Positions 9,641 through 17,872 of a stretch of 19,222 nucleotides of DNA are shown in pieces. Numbering within the stretch: the first letter of the stretch is position 1; the number at the start of each line of letters is the position of its first letter. The position numbers were made by a program, and so were the translations under genes. The notes beneath the pieces were generated by a model. That model was given only the letters and a program-made list of their open reading frames with translations. It was not told where the DNA came from and searched no databases. The DNA comes from Pleurotus djamor (taxonomy: Eukaryota > Basidiomycota > Agaricomycetes > Agaricales > Pleurotaceae), in contig JAPEVF010000854.1 of assembly GCA_029747585.1 (NCBI GenBank), positions 1 to 19,222 of the forward strand, given 5' to 3'.

Positions 9641-10313
9641 ATGCCCTCCGCACTATACCACAAGGTCAGTAACACCCCTTCGAACACGAACGACCAACAA
9701 CTCACTTGTCATCGTTTGGTTACTCCCATATAGAGCGTTGTCGTTGCTCCGCTCTGGCCACAGAGTCGGCGGCTCCCTACGCGATGGACATGACATGACA
9801 GGTAAGTACCCCATTGCTGTTCATACGCGAGCGGATGGTTGGACTGACCTTGTTCTCCTTTACAGAATATTCGATGTGTCCGATGCTTCGACGGCGGACG
9901 GGGGTAGTACAAGTCACCCCCCCCAGTGATCAGTCGTACCCATCGTCGAGGCGAACACGACCTTGGCCTCTGAATCTGGATGATGGTCGGACAGCCTACA
10001 GGCGAGAGTAGCCCGACCCGGAGGATTTTCATTTCCTCACATACTCTAGAGTACACGGATGGCATGTGAGTACTCGATTATTGTATTCCTTTTGAATTCG
10101 ACCATGTTACTCACCATTTTTACGTTCGACAGGCACTTCAAGTTGAACGTTGAACCTTTACTTTCAATCCTACGCGAGTCTGCATTCAACACAACGCGTT
10201 CGGCCGACTCCGAGGATCCAAGCTTCAAAATATCTATATCAGTACGTCTACCCAGCGCAGATTTATTTACTTGGAGTAGTGGACTTACGAATTGCGTAGC
10301 CACTCGACGTTGA
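9641..10313 (+). pseudogene. Candidate five-exon gene with one in-frame TGA
   Basis: Exons 9641-9664, 9734-9801, 9866-9903, 10002-10065 and 10133-10313 keep one frame across four introns (69, 64, 98 and 67 bp). Donors are gtcagt, gtaagt, gtagta and gtgagt; acceptors are catatag, tttacag, cctacag and tcgacag. The product starts MPSALYHK. The 3' part (IFDVSDASTADGGESSPTRR, later FKLNVEPLLSILRESAFNTT) has protein-like composition. The frame is interrupted by TGA at 9791-9793, inside a gacat tandem at the end of exon 2. Either this is a pseudogene, the base calls are wrong, or my exon 2 boundary is wrong: a second acceptor 2 bp downstream (9736) gives another open 125-codon product from 9499. Function is unknown. 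Confidence 0.28.
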
Positions 10314-10417
10314 TGGGATTGGTGATGGGGAGGGGGGGAAGAAGTTTGAGATGTCAGAGTCAGTCTGCCGATCATTGATTGAGGCGGACTTGTTATCTCT
10401 GACCTCTCTTCCTCTCC

Positions 10418-10464
10418 CACCACCACCACCATCATCATCACCACCACCACCACCGCCGCCGCCA
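10418..10464. repeat. Imperfect trinucleotide repeat (CAC/CAT/CGC)
   Basis: About fifteen consecutive CAC, CAT, CAC and CGC triplets. This is a microsatellite likely to be length-variable. Confidence 0.85.
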
Positions 10465-10547
10465 ACACTGACGACACGACCACGACTCGTCGTCGTACCC
10501 TTCTCCGCTCCTCGACGCTATTTCTGACGTTTCTGGCGTCCGACGTC

Positions 10548-10690
10548 GTTGAAGCTTCCTTCCCCTCTACTCCCCTTCACTCCGCCCTTCCCTTTCCTCC
10601 CTCTGCTTCATCCCTTCCATCATCTCCCTTCCATCGTCTCCCTTCCGCCCGCCCTCCCTCTCTCCTACAATCCCATCCACCCTTCTCAAG
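10548..10690 (+). promoter_or_regulatory. Pyrimidine-rich tract upstream of candidate gene
   Basis: About 140 bp are dominated by C and T on the plus strand, ending some 115 bp before the ATG at 10805. This matches the pyrimidine tracts typical of filamentous fungal promoters and 5' leaders. The promoter role is inferred. Confidence 0.35.
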
Positions 10691-10804
10691 ACCCTGCACA
10701 GCAACTTCATCCACAAACGCGTCACATCACCAAATTGTCGAAAATCAAACATCACGCTTATTGGATCAAAGATACCACGAAGCGAAAAAAAAAGTCCGAA
10801 TTAT

Positions 10805-11204
10805 ATGAAGAAAAAAAGTCTCCTCGAAGCTTGGATACCCTCAACGAAACGAGATGAGATGGTCGTAGGTCGGATGACGCGGCAGTGGTGGTGGTGGTGG
10901 TTGGCTGTCGGGAAGGATGGACGACGAGAAGGACGCGGCGGGTTGTCCAAGTTGTACAGGTGTGTGTGTGTGTGCGTGAGCGCATGCTTCCTTCTATTTT
11001 CATGATCAAGTAACTGACAACGTCTACTCTAGGATCCCTCACGAAGCTACTCGCCCCTCCGTCTCCCGTTGGCCTTGGCTTCAAGGATCAAACCCACAAC
11101 GCCCACGATTCTGGACATCCAGCCGAAAGTCATCCACCNTTTTTTTTTTCGAGGGCCTCAATACGTACTCGACAAAAAGCACTGAAGACGTGTTTCATCA
11201 ATAA
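10805..11204 (+). CDS. Candidate two-exon gene, 108 residues, function unknown
   Basis: Exon 1 (10805-10959) starts MKKKSLLEAWIPSTKRDEM. Exon 2 (11033-11204) continues RIPHEATRPSVSRWPWL and ends at TAA. The 73-bp intron begins with a (GT)n microsatellite, has a taactgac branch site and ends tctactctag, so splicing here is well supported. Exon 1 encodes five consecutive tryptophans from a (TGG)n repeat, which is odd for a real protein. An N at 11139 beside a T homopolymer makes the frame after codon ~87 uncertain. Other frames of exon 2 are also open for most of its length. A CT-rich promoter-like tract lies upstream. No family is recognised. Confidence 0.3.
10960..10974. repeat. (GT)n microsatellite at an intron donor
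   Basis: Seven and a half GT units follow directly after gttgtacag, so every unit is a potential GT donor for the intron ending at 11032. Length variation would move or multiply the donor. Confidence 0.8.
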
Positions 11205-12714
11205 GAGTCGAAAATGGGAAAACCACGGGAACACGAACTGAAAGGCAAGACAGGGAGGGAAGCCGCCTTCGAGTACGATTGGGGTGATGGTGGTGGACGT
11301 TTGGTGGGTTAGGTTGGTTGCGGAGAGGGATGGATGAGTGGGTTACTATTAGAGCCGGTATAGGTGAGTTGGCTCGGGTATGCATGCGTTGTTCATTCAC
11401 GTAGCTGACACATTCTCTCTCTCATTCTAGGTTCCCCTCGCGACTCGGTGAAGACGCAACAATGCTATGAAGAAGGTGGGTGGCGCATGACGAGGGGAGA
11501 ACGAGCGATGGGTATGGGCGGACGCGCATACATGATCATATGAGTGTATGTGTTGATTGGTTTCGTACGCTGCGACGTGGCTGACTCGGAGTGTTTGGGT
11601 TACCATTAGGTTGACGGGATGTGGTTAGAAGGCTGTGGGAGCGGCGGCGGTGTGTCGAAGGGACGGATGGGTTGTGGAGTGGAGCGATAGTCGAGCTCGA
11701 GTGTACATGGGATGTATGTATGCACAGGGTAGAGAGAGAGTGAATGTATTTGGTTTACTTCGCGAGTGGAATGGAGGGGATTGTGGGGGTGGAAAGGAAG
11801 GATGCGCTCGTCTGACTCTTGACCTTGTATAGTTTGCGTGCAGATGCCCAAGTCCGAAACAGGGAGTAGAGATCGCGTGGTGTGAAATTCGCTATGACCA
11901 CGCTCGACGGCTACGCGTCATCTTCCTTCGTCTTGAACCCCAACCATCACCATCTCGAGTCTCCTCGACACACCTAGCGTCCCCCAGGCCCTCCCAACAA
12001 TGCGTGCTCACCACGTCCCACGACGAGCTGCATTCTCACCAATTCTTTTGACTTTCCCGGCGCTGACTCCTTCCTCTTCTTCGCACCTACCTAAATGACC
12101 TGATCAATTTTCACGAATGATCTCCCTGTTGCTACATTCTGCTGCTTCGATTGGTGCCAATTGACACCACTTTGTCGTGCTATATACTCGTCTCCCTTTC
12201 TCGTACTCAAGTCAAACGTCCTGTATCGACACAATCTGTATCATCGCTTTTGTTTGTCAACATCTCAACAATTCATCATCGCGTCTTTATTTTCGTGTCA
12301 CCCTGGCACTTGAACTCCATATGGACGCGCACGTGTATCCGTTCTTCTCTCACGTTCAACCAATGATGATGCTTCTTCAAGGACTTTCCCGTCGAGGCGA
12401 TGCTTGCCAGCCACCTTTTCGTGTGAAGGACGAATATCAGGACCCCGGATAAAGGTAGAAAAGTCAGATCCCAACAATTGACTGGGGACTGGTACCATTT
12501 CGGCCAAAAGTCTGCTTTCGCGCCTCAGGTTCAGAAATGTCCGTTCTCCCGAAAAAGTCGGGACCGTGTCGTTCTCCTACGAAAGGAAGTAGCTTAATGA
12601 CTGGCAATCTTTGTCAGTGAAACTCCTCCGCCAATCCTCCGCTCCTTTGACGGTAGATCACGCTGAGCTCTGCGTTTCCCAGCGAGTCGCCGTTGACGGC
12701 ATAAGTACGTACTA
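11205..12714. other. Region with isolated intron signals but no defined gene
   Basis: A good plus-strand intron lies at 11364-11430 (GTGAGT donor, agctgac branch site, ctctctcattctag acceptor). It joins a frame beginning MDEWVTIRAGIG to SPRDSVKTQQCYEE and stops at TGA soon after, about 48 codons. A frame starting MTTLDGYASSSFVLN at 11894 ends after 27 codons. Overlapping frames of 70-90 codons on both strands cover 12151-12507 and cannot be told apart. At least one spliced plus-strand transcript seems likely near 11.3-11.5 kb, but I cannot delimit it. Confidence 0.3.
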
Positions 12715-12817
12715 CCCCGAACACCTTGACCCTCCCCTAGTCATTCCTCCCACCGCTACCTCCTTGCTCCTCGCTATCTCTGTTCGCACCTTCTTCACCT
12801 CTTCCCCCATTGCTTCT
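12715..12817 (+). promoter_or_regulatory. Pyrimidine-rich tract
   Basis: A C/T-dominated stretch about 100 bp upstream of the ATG at 12913. It may be a promoter tract, or the body of an intron running from the gtacgt donor near 12707 to an acceptor at cgcccaaag (about 12860), which includes a ttctaacc branch-like site. In the second case the gene below has an upstream exon. Confidence 0.3.
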
Positions 12818-12912
12818 AACCATTCCATACCACGACGGTCTCATCGGTCCGCCCAAAGTGGTTCGTGTCGTGTGTTCTGTCTTGTTCTTGGTGTACCATA
12901 TCGTCTACGCGA

Positions 12913-13350
12913 ATGAAACTGGTGAGAGGGTGTGGTGTTTCAATCTCCCCAATGACCATCTCATTCACATTGTGGTTTAGGTCCGTCGCCTCACACTTCA
13001 CCGGTGATGTAGATGCTTCGAGTAACATGGCAGGCGACCGTAGTACCCTCTTGTGAGTTGATGTCATTGATGTGTATTGTGCGTCTCGCTGATGCAAACC
13101 CGCCCATAGGTTTGCTTATTTGCGAACCTGCCGTCAAGACCAAGTTGCAGGAAACTATTGCTTCTCCGATACAACGGATCGGCATATGGACTGCTTGTCT
13201 ATTCTATTTCCTTCTGGCGACGCGACTTTGCAAGACGAACGATGCTACGAGCAAGCTCATCGGCGACCAGGCAAATCAATCTTTGCTGCTATTACAGTCG
13301 TCAAGGCAAGAAGCACGACCGAGTATACTGATCCCTCGTCTAAATCCTGA
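12913..13350 (+). CDS. Candidate two-exon gene, 126 residues, function unknown
   Basis: Exon 1 (12913-13052) starts MKLVRGCGVSISPMTISFTL, and exon 2 (13110-13350) ends at TGA. The 57-bp intron has a GTGAGT donor and a cgcccatag acceptor; the exons join in frame (STL to LFAYLRTCRQDQ). A basic N-terminus followed by an uncharged stretch could be a signal or membrane anchor, but it is not strongly hydrophobic. Five cysteines are visible after residue 50. No family is recognised. A different plus-strand frame (13013-13549, 178 codons) is open across the intron and beyond and competes with this model. An earlier 5' exon is possible because the frame stays open upstream of the ATG. A pyrimidine-rich tract precedes the start. 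Confidence 0.35.
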
Positions 13351-13600
13351 CAATATTCACTACACTATTGGTTCAGAATTGTCCTTTGGCCCCCTTTCGA
13401 CATCATCGAACCCCCAACGCTCCTTCGGGAAACCATCATTCACACGAAGGTCAGTCTTATTTCTACGACAAGCCTTTCTGCTGATGCACTTCGTGCCAGA
13501 GTATTCAGCACACGCTGAACACTCAGCGCAACCTTGCATGCTCCCGTAGTCGCAATACATCTGGGAGAAGCATTTCGCGCAGATTTCAGCCTAAAATTCC

Positions 13601-13807
13601 TCAGGCCAAAATGCTTGAATTGGGAATCAGGGTTCCTCTACCATTATTCGGGGTCCTCCAATACCGTGCTTCTTTGAGCACTTGGGGATCTTGATATCCT
13701 GCTTTATCTGTCACCACATCCGAGGGGTCGTCAAAAGCTGCATCTAGAAGCGAGTGGAAGGTGTGAGAGAAGCAATGGTACCGTGGAACCATGGTCTTCT
13801 TGTCCAC
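13601..13807 (-). CDS. Unidentified minus-strand ORF, possible gene relic
   Basis: This 68-codon frame starts MDKKTMVPRYHCFSHTFHSL, ends NSSILA before TAG, and stays open upstream to about 13880 without another ATG (it reads TSSPEEPLREVHV before the Met). Mixed residue composition and lack of low complexity make it look protein-like. It is short and has no recognised domain. It lies about 180 bp from the edge of the duplicated block, in sequence unique to the right-hand locus, and could be the remaining 3' exon of an older gene. Splice signals were not clear enough to add exons. Confidence 0.28.
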   Translation of the reverse strand: MDKKTMVPRYHCFSHTFHSLLDAAFDDPSDVVTDKAGYQDPQVLKEARYWRTPNNGRGTLIPNSSILA

Positions 13808-14063
13808 ATGAACCTCTCGAAGGGGTTCTTCAGGTGAGCTCGTTCGTGTTTGTGGGCTGTATATTTGTCACCAAGCTTATCCAACCACTTGAAATGAGGG
13901 GTTGTGCAACCCTTCACACTAAGGGTTCAGCCACTCGACGGCGCTGTGCATCCCTGAATTCCCCAGGACACGTTATCTACTTCCTACATTTCCTCACTCG
14001 ATGGGTGCTAAGTCTGTGTTGCCACCAAGGCGGCTCTGGACTCGAACGGGCACTACCCGCTTT

Positions 14064-14965
14064 GACGTCTCTCCCTGATCGCAAAGAGGGATTGAGCTGT
14101 CGAAACCGAAACAGCCTATCATNATNCCCCCTTCCTCGCTTTCGACCCCACAACCCTAGCCTTTTCCAAAGCAAGCTGGGAATCGCCGCATGGATGCGGA
14201 GATATGATCAACGCAACAATTCCATTGGCTCCTCTTCGAAAACATGTTCCCACCGCGCGCCGCTCGATGTCGATTATTGAATGGTAAGCCCTTCCAACGC
14301 ATGTGCCATGTTTGTTCCGTGCTGCGATTGCTTACCACGCTCAGCCAATTTGAGGTTTTGAATTTGCGTTTGGCAGAGCCGCCGGTCCGATGGCGTCATG
14401 GACAAACGCGTAGACCTATATTCGCCGATCACTGACTGCGAGTACAGTGCTAGGCTGGGGAACAAGGTCAGGTTGGCCCACACTCGCGTACGACGTGTAA
14501 CTCGGAGTCAAGCATCTTCATGCCATTCATAGGTCCAGACTAACGCGTCCCAAGAGGCCAAATATAGAGGATCCGGTGATGAGGATTCACAGCCGCATCC
14601 CCTGACATATCCGCGGGCCCCTTAGATCGGTTAGTGAGTGACCCACCTGACCGCCGCTTGCATCTTATTTAGCCGTTCGCAGGGATCTAGTTCTGTTCTC
14701 AGAGCCAGCGAAGGATCATCGAATGGACATCAAGCACTCTCCAAGAATATTCATTCGAACAGTCGGAGTTGGCAACAGTCGGTACGTTACCACTTGTATT
14801 CATAGACATCGTTCATGGAAATAGTACCTTGTGCCAGCATCTCGGAAATTTCTGCTTCAGCCTTGATGACTTCTTGGAACTGGGGGTCTCGATTCCTGAA
14901 TAGTGACGAATATGCCCAAAGTTTCTTGACTTGCGGGTATGCCCTTGTTATCTTTTGGATGACTG
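14064..14965. repeat. Direct repeat, right copy (about 0.9 kb)
   Basis: This is the partner of 1097-1976, about 13 kb apart and in the same orientation. It holds the final ~60 codons and 3' flank of the complete TPR gene, plus about 720 bp of non-coding flank. Two Ns (14123 and 14126) lie inside the block, as expected where an assembler struggled with near-identical copies. Small frames in the flank (for example 14274-14483 minus) are present in both copies but carry several changes and no recognised domain, so I do not call them genes. Confidence 0.9.
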
Positions 14966-17063
14966 GATACGTCACTTTTAGGGTGGACTGGCGATTGGTT
15001 TGATGCTGTAACGCGTATTCGAAGTATGCTATATCACATTGGTTAGTTCTCAAGCTATAACGTGCATTCAAATTGAACTTTCCTAGATGATAAACATCGT
15101 CCTCGGGGACCGACCGAGCCGCCATGATGTAATTTGCGATGGCATTGTCGAGGTGTGCCCTCCACTCCGCGACATCACTATCCGCCACGCCTCGAGCCTT
15201 TTCAGCATAGTAAAAGCCGAGTACCCTACTCATGCTAAGACACGATCAAGAAGGTGCTAAGCATGTTACTTACGCGTAGGCATTGACCTTCGGGTATGCA
15301 ATGAATGACAATTGGAAACCAGTGTCTGCCTCTCGCTGGAGCATATCCCGTATCAGGCTTGGATCCGAGTCGATCGCATGGATTACGCTTTCTGCCTCTT
15401 TTTTCAGGTCTTCTAAGGAGTACGGGGAGTTGGGGTCTTCGCGACGAGCGGCGTATGCCTAGGCCATATGTTAGGTGGCGGGGAAAATCACAGAAACACT
15501 GATTATAGTGGTCCTTACCTTATAATACTGATCTAACCATTCGTTCTGGAGCCCGAACAAAAACGTATCACTGAATATAACCCCTCGATCCGAAGGCGAC
15601 GCGTTTGGCCATTGTTTTCTACCAAGCTTGACGATATCGAGGGCATGTCCGATAAATTGAACACCGAGGTCTGGGCGATCTAAGCTTCCTGATTGAAGAA
15701 AGCCTCGCATAAAACGCGCTCTGTGATGATTGATCGAAGTCGTCTCAGCAAATTACAATAGAAATGAAATTATGATTCTAAACATACCGAACAGACACTG
15801 AAAGGGCCGGGCGAGTTTTGGTCCATCCCTGCTTTCGCAGTCGGGCTTGAGCCTGGCGGATGACTTCTTCTGGAGTCCCAGTCGTCCAGGCGTCGGAGTA
15901 CATGGTCTCGAGTTTCACTGTTCCGTGCAGCAATGAGATTACCTAGTTCTTGGAATAACCAATTGATATTGGTGTACCTTGTTGTTGAAAAGCGATGAAG
16001 AATTCGTTGACAGGCCGATCTCCGTGGAAGACTCTTCTGTCTCTGATGATCCCGTTTGAGAGGTGAGTCAGTGCCTTGGGTGACCCATATCAATGAGGGC
16101 AGAAGTAGAAGCGGGGATACCTATACTCACGCCAACTTTTCCACCCAGCATCGGGCCTTGATCGCCACCCATGTCCTTTTCTTTGAGTTCGTCTAACCAA
16201 TCTAACCCCATTTTGAAGTCCTACGAAAGCTTAGAATGTAGGTATCAACGGGATGAAGTTATAGCGACGAACTTTGTACGCGCAACTGATTACCCAGGCC
16301 TAAGACTCGACGTGAAACCGATAGTAGAAACCCAGGGTAAAGGTGACTTACGCTGCTGAACGGACGACTGGCAGCTTGTAGACCTGGCAACATAGCCTCG
16401 GCGACCTGCCAAGGTAGTACATTGTCTTTACTTGAAACCAGCCACGGCGGCTGATTGGTCTTCTGAGCCTCCGCGAAAGCGCCTCGAGAAGCTTTCATAC
16501 TAGCGGCGAAGGAGTCACGGAGCTTTTTCTGCTCAGGGCCCATATCACCCTTCGAGATCAGGTCAATGGCTTTCTGCCAGGAATCCACCGCGGCATCAGG
16601 AGAGCCCATTCCCTACAAACTCGAATGCAAACATCACGATGGTGAAAAGATGAACATTGTGGGACGCTCACATGAAAGGCACTAGCGAGCCTCCCGTAGG
16701 CCTTGATATACTCTGGATCATATTTTATTGCCTATCAGATGCGCCGTGTGTCAACTGGAACCCGACTCAGAGCGATGCCGGTTCTACTTACCAGCTTAGC
16801 ATCCTCGGAGGCCTCAACATACCTGGCATCAAGCCAGGATCAATGCTCAGATGGATGGCATGGATGAAGGGTCTAACATACTTTGATAGAGCAAGATGAC
16901 ACGCGGCGCGATTGCAGTAGAGGATCGCGTGTTTATCATCTAGCTTTAGACCAGCCGTGAATTTCTCGATGGCCGCCTGGTAATTCTTTCGCCCAAAGAG
17001 TGTGTTTCCTTCAACTTTCAAAGCGTCCACTTTGTCGCGGAGTTCGAGATTCTTTTCGGCCAT
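14787..17063 (-). CDS. TPR-domain protein with carboxylate clamp, co-chaperone-like, 558 residues
   Basis: Ten exons: 17063-16882, 16822-16792, 16731-16672, 16612-16352, 16220-16131, 16074-15978, 15917-15788, 15720-15519, 15458-15274 and 15225-14787 (1677 nt, no internal stop). Nine introns of 48-131 bp were placed by frame and by alignment with the adjacent paralogue. The start MAEKNLELRDKVDAL has a strong context (cacgatggcc); an in-frame ATG 18 codons upstream is less likely. Residues about 10-110 form three TPR units. K16, N20, N51, K81 and R85 match in type and spacing the carboxylate clamp of Hop-like TPRs that bind Hsp70/Hsp90 tails. The remaining ~430 residues are strongly conserved with the paralogue but I do not recognise the domain. 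No signal peptide is evident, so the protein is probably cytosolic. The last exon includes 19 codons that are an intron in the paralogue. Confidence 0.88.
15027..15083 (-). other. Intron-derived 57-bp segment read as coding
   Basis: This aligns with the intron at 18109-18164 of the paralogue (shared acgttat, gc-tgag and act stretches). Here the donor is lost (ctaggaaag in place of ctaagtcagt). The branch-like aactaac and the terminal atatag remain, and the segment is 19 sense codons long. Reading through keeps the frame into TAC TTC GAA. A weak donor (gttcaa) inside would shift the frame if used. Confidence 0.6.
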
Positions 17064-17872
17064 CGTGGAAAGAGTGAAAGACACTGTAATGGTACCGTTT
17101 ACATAAAAAGAAGACACATGCAGGTTGCGACATATGATGGGTCGAAGTCAATTGCTGATCAGGGGCTAGGGACTGCGGGTCACATTGCCACTGAACGTGC
17201 GGCGATTCAACGAATTTAAGATGACCTACGCAAACACTCCGGTCGCTTTCCTCCCCAAAAGTGCTTGTTCGAGGCGTTGATCTCGCCCTTGCTTGATCAG
17301 GGACATTCCATTTACTCTACTCTTCATGTTCTTCATTGATCCTGCGCATGATAGGCAGAGAATTCTTCATGGGAGGACTCAAGTTTCTGAGACAATCAAG
17401 AGCGCATTTGAAGAGCTCTTGTGAGAGGGGAATAACTACACCGAGACAGTTGCTGCTCATGGTCGGTGGGCTAATATGATGTGACCTGTTTGTAAAGTAT
17501 ATGAGCTTTCATATGCGGTTCGTAAGCTTCCTCCATGCTTCTATCCGAGGCTTGGTAGTAGTGGAGAGGACTGGAACTCACGCCAACCGGTCCCCATCGC
17601 ACGTCGAAGTGGGCGACGTGCTGGGTCTTGCATTGGTCGTCACCGTCCACGTGAAATACATCATATCCAGTCTAAGTACGATCACACAGCCAGGAGCAGG
17701 GTGTAGTGCTGTGAGCTCCTTCATAGCAACTTGTGTTTACCAGCTAGTGAGTTTCGCGATCGCAAGTAAAGCGAAGAAATTCTGAATAGGGGCTGGGGTC
17801 TAGGGAACAGGGGCTCTCTTTTCTCCCTTCGTTCCGAACGGTCGGGGGAATAGTGGTTGGCCGGTACATCAC
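17064..17872. other. Spacer between tandem TPR genes
   Basis: About 810 bp separate the start of the complete gene from the stop of its paralogue, so they should contain the 3' end of one and the promoter of the other. A 94-codon plus-strand frame (17501-17785) has no recognised domain or splice support. I see no sequence shared with the flank of the complete gene (14064-14786), so the tandem duplication did not include that flank or it has diverged. No obvious pyrimidine tract or TATA box stands out. Confidence 0.4.

Larger units (their letters stand above)
10314..10804. other. Low-complexity, pyrimidine-rich intergenic region
   Basis: This contains a trinucleotide repeat (10418-10464) and a CT-rich tract (10548-10690), described separately. 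Open frames across it (plus 10549-10857 and minus 10046-10483) translate to proline/leucine-rich or valine-run sequence imposed by the DNA composition, so I do not call them genes. Confidence 0.45.

Noticed and set aside
10046..10483. 145-codon minus-strand ORF beginning with valine and methionine runs
   Set aside because: The N-terminus is simply the reverse reading of a CAC/CAT microsatellite and the rest is antisense to plus-strand exons with good intron signals.
10549..10857. 102-codon proline/leucine-rich plus-strand ORF
   Set aside because: It follows from the CT-rich tract composition; more likely promoter or leader sequence.
14030..14062. Minus-strand gttcgagtcc resembling a tRNA T-loop
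   Set aside because: The flanking five-base arms do not pair and no anticodon or acceptor stem could be built.
1097..14965. The two direct repeats as long terminal repeats of a 13-kb retroelement
   Set aside because: The repeat ends inside a host gene's coding exon, and the interval contains no reverse transcriptase, integrase or gag-like frame.
17501..17785. 94-codon plus-strand ORF between the TPR genes
   Set aside because: No domain, no splice or promoter support, and it lies where the minus-strand gene's promoter should be.
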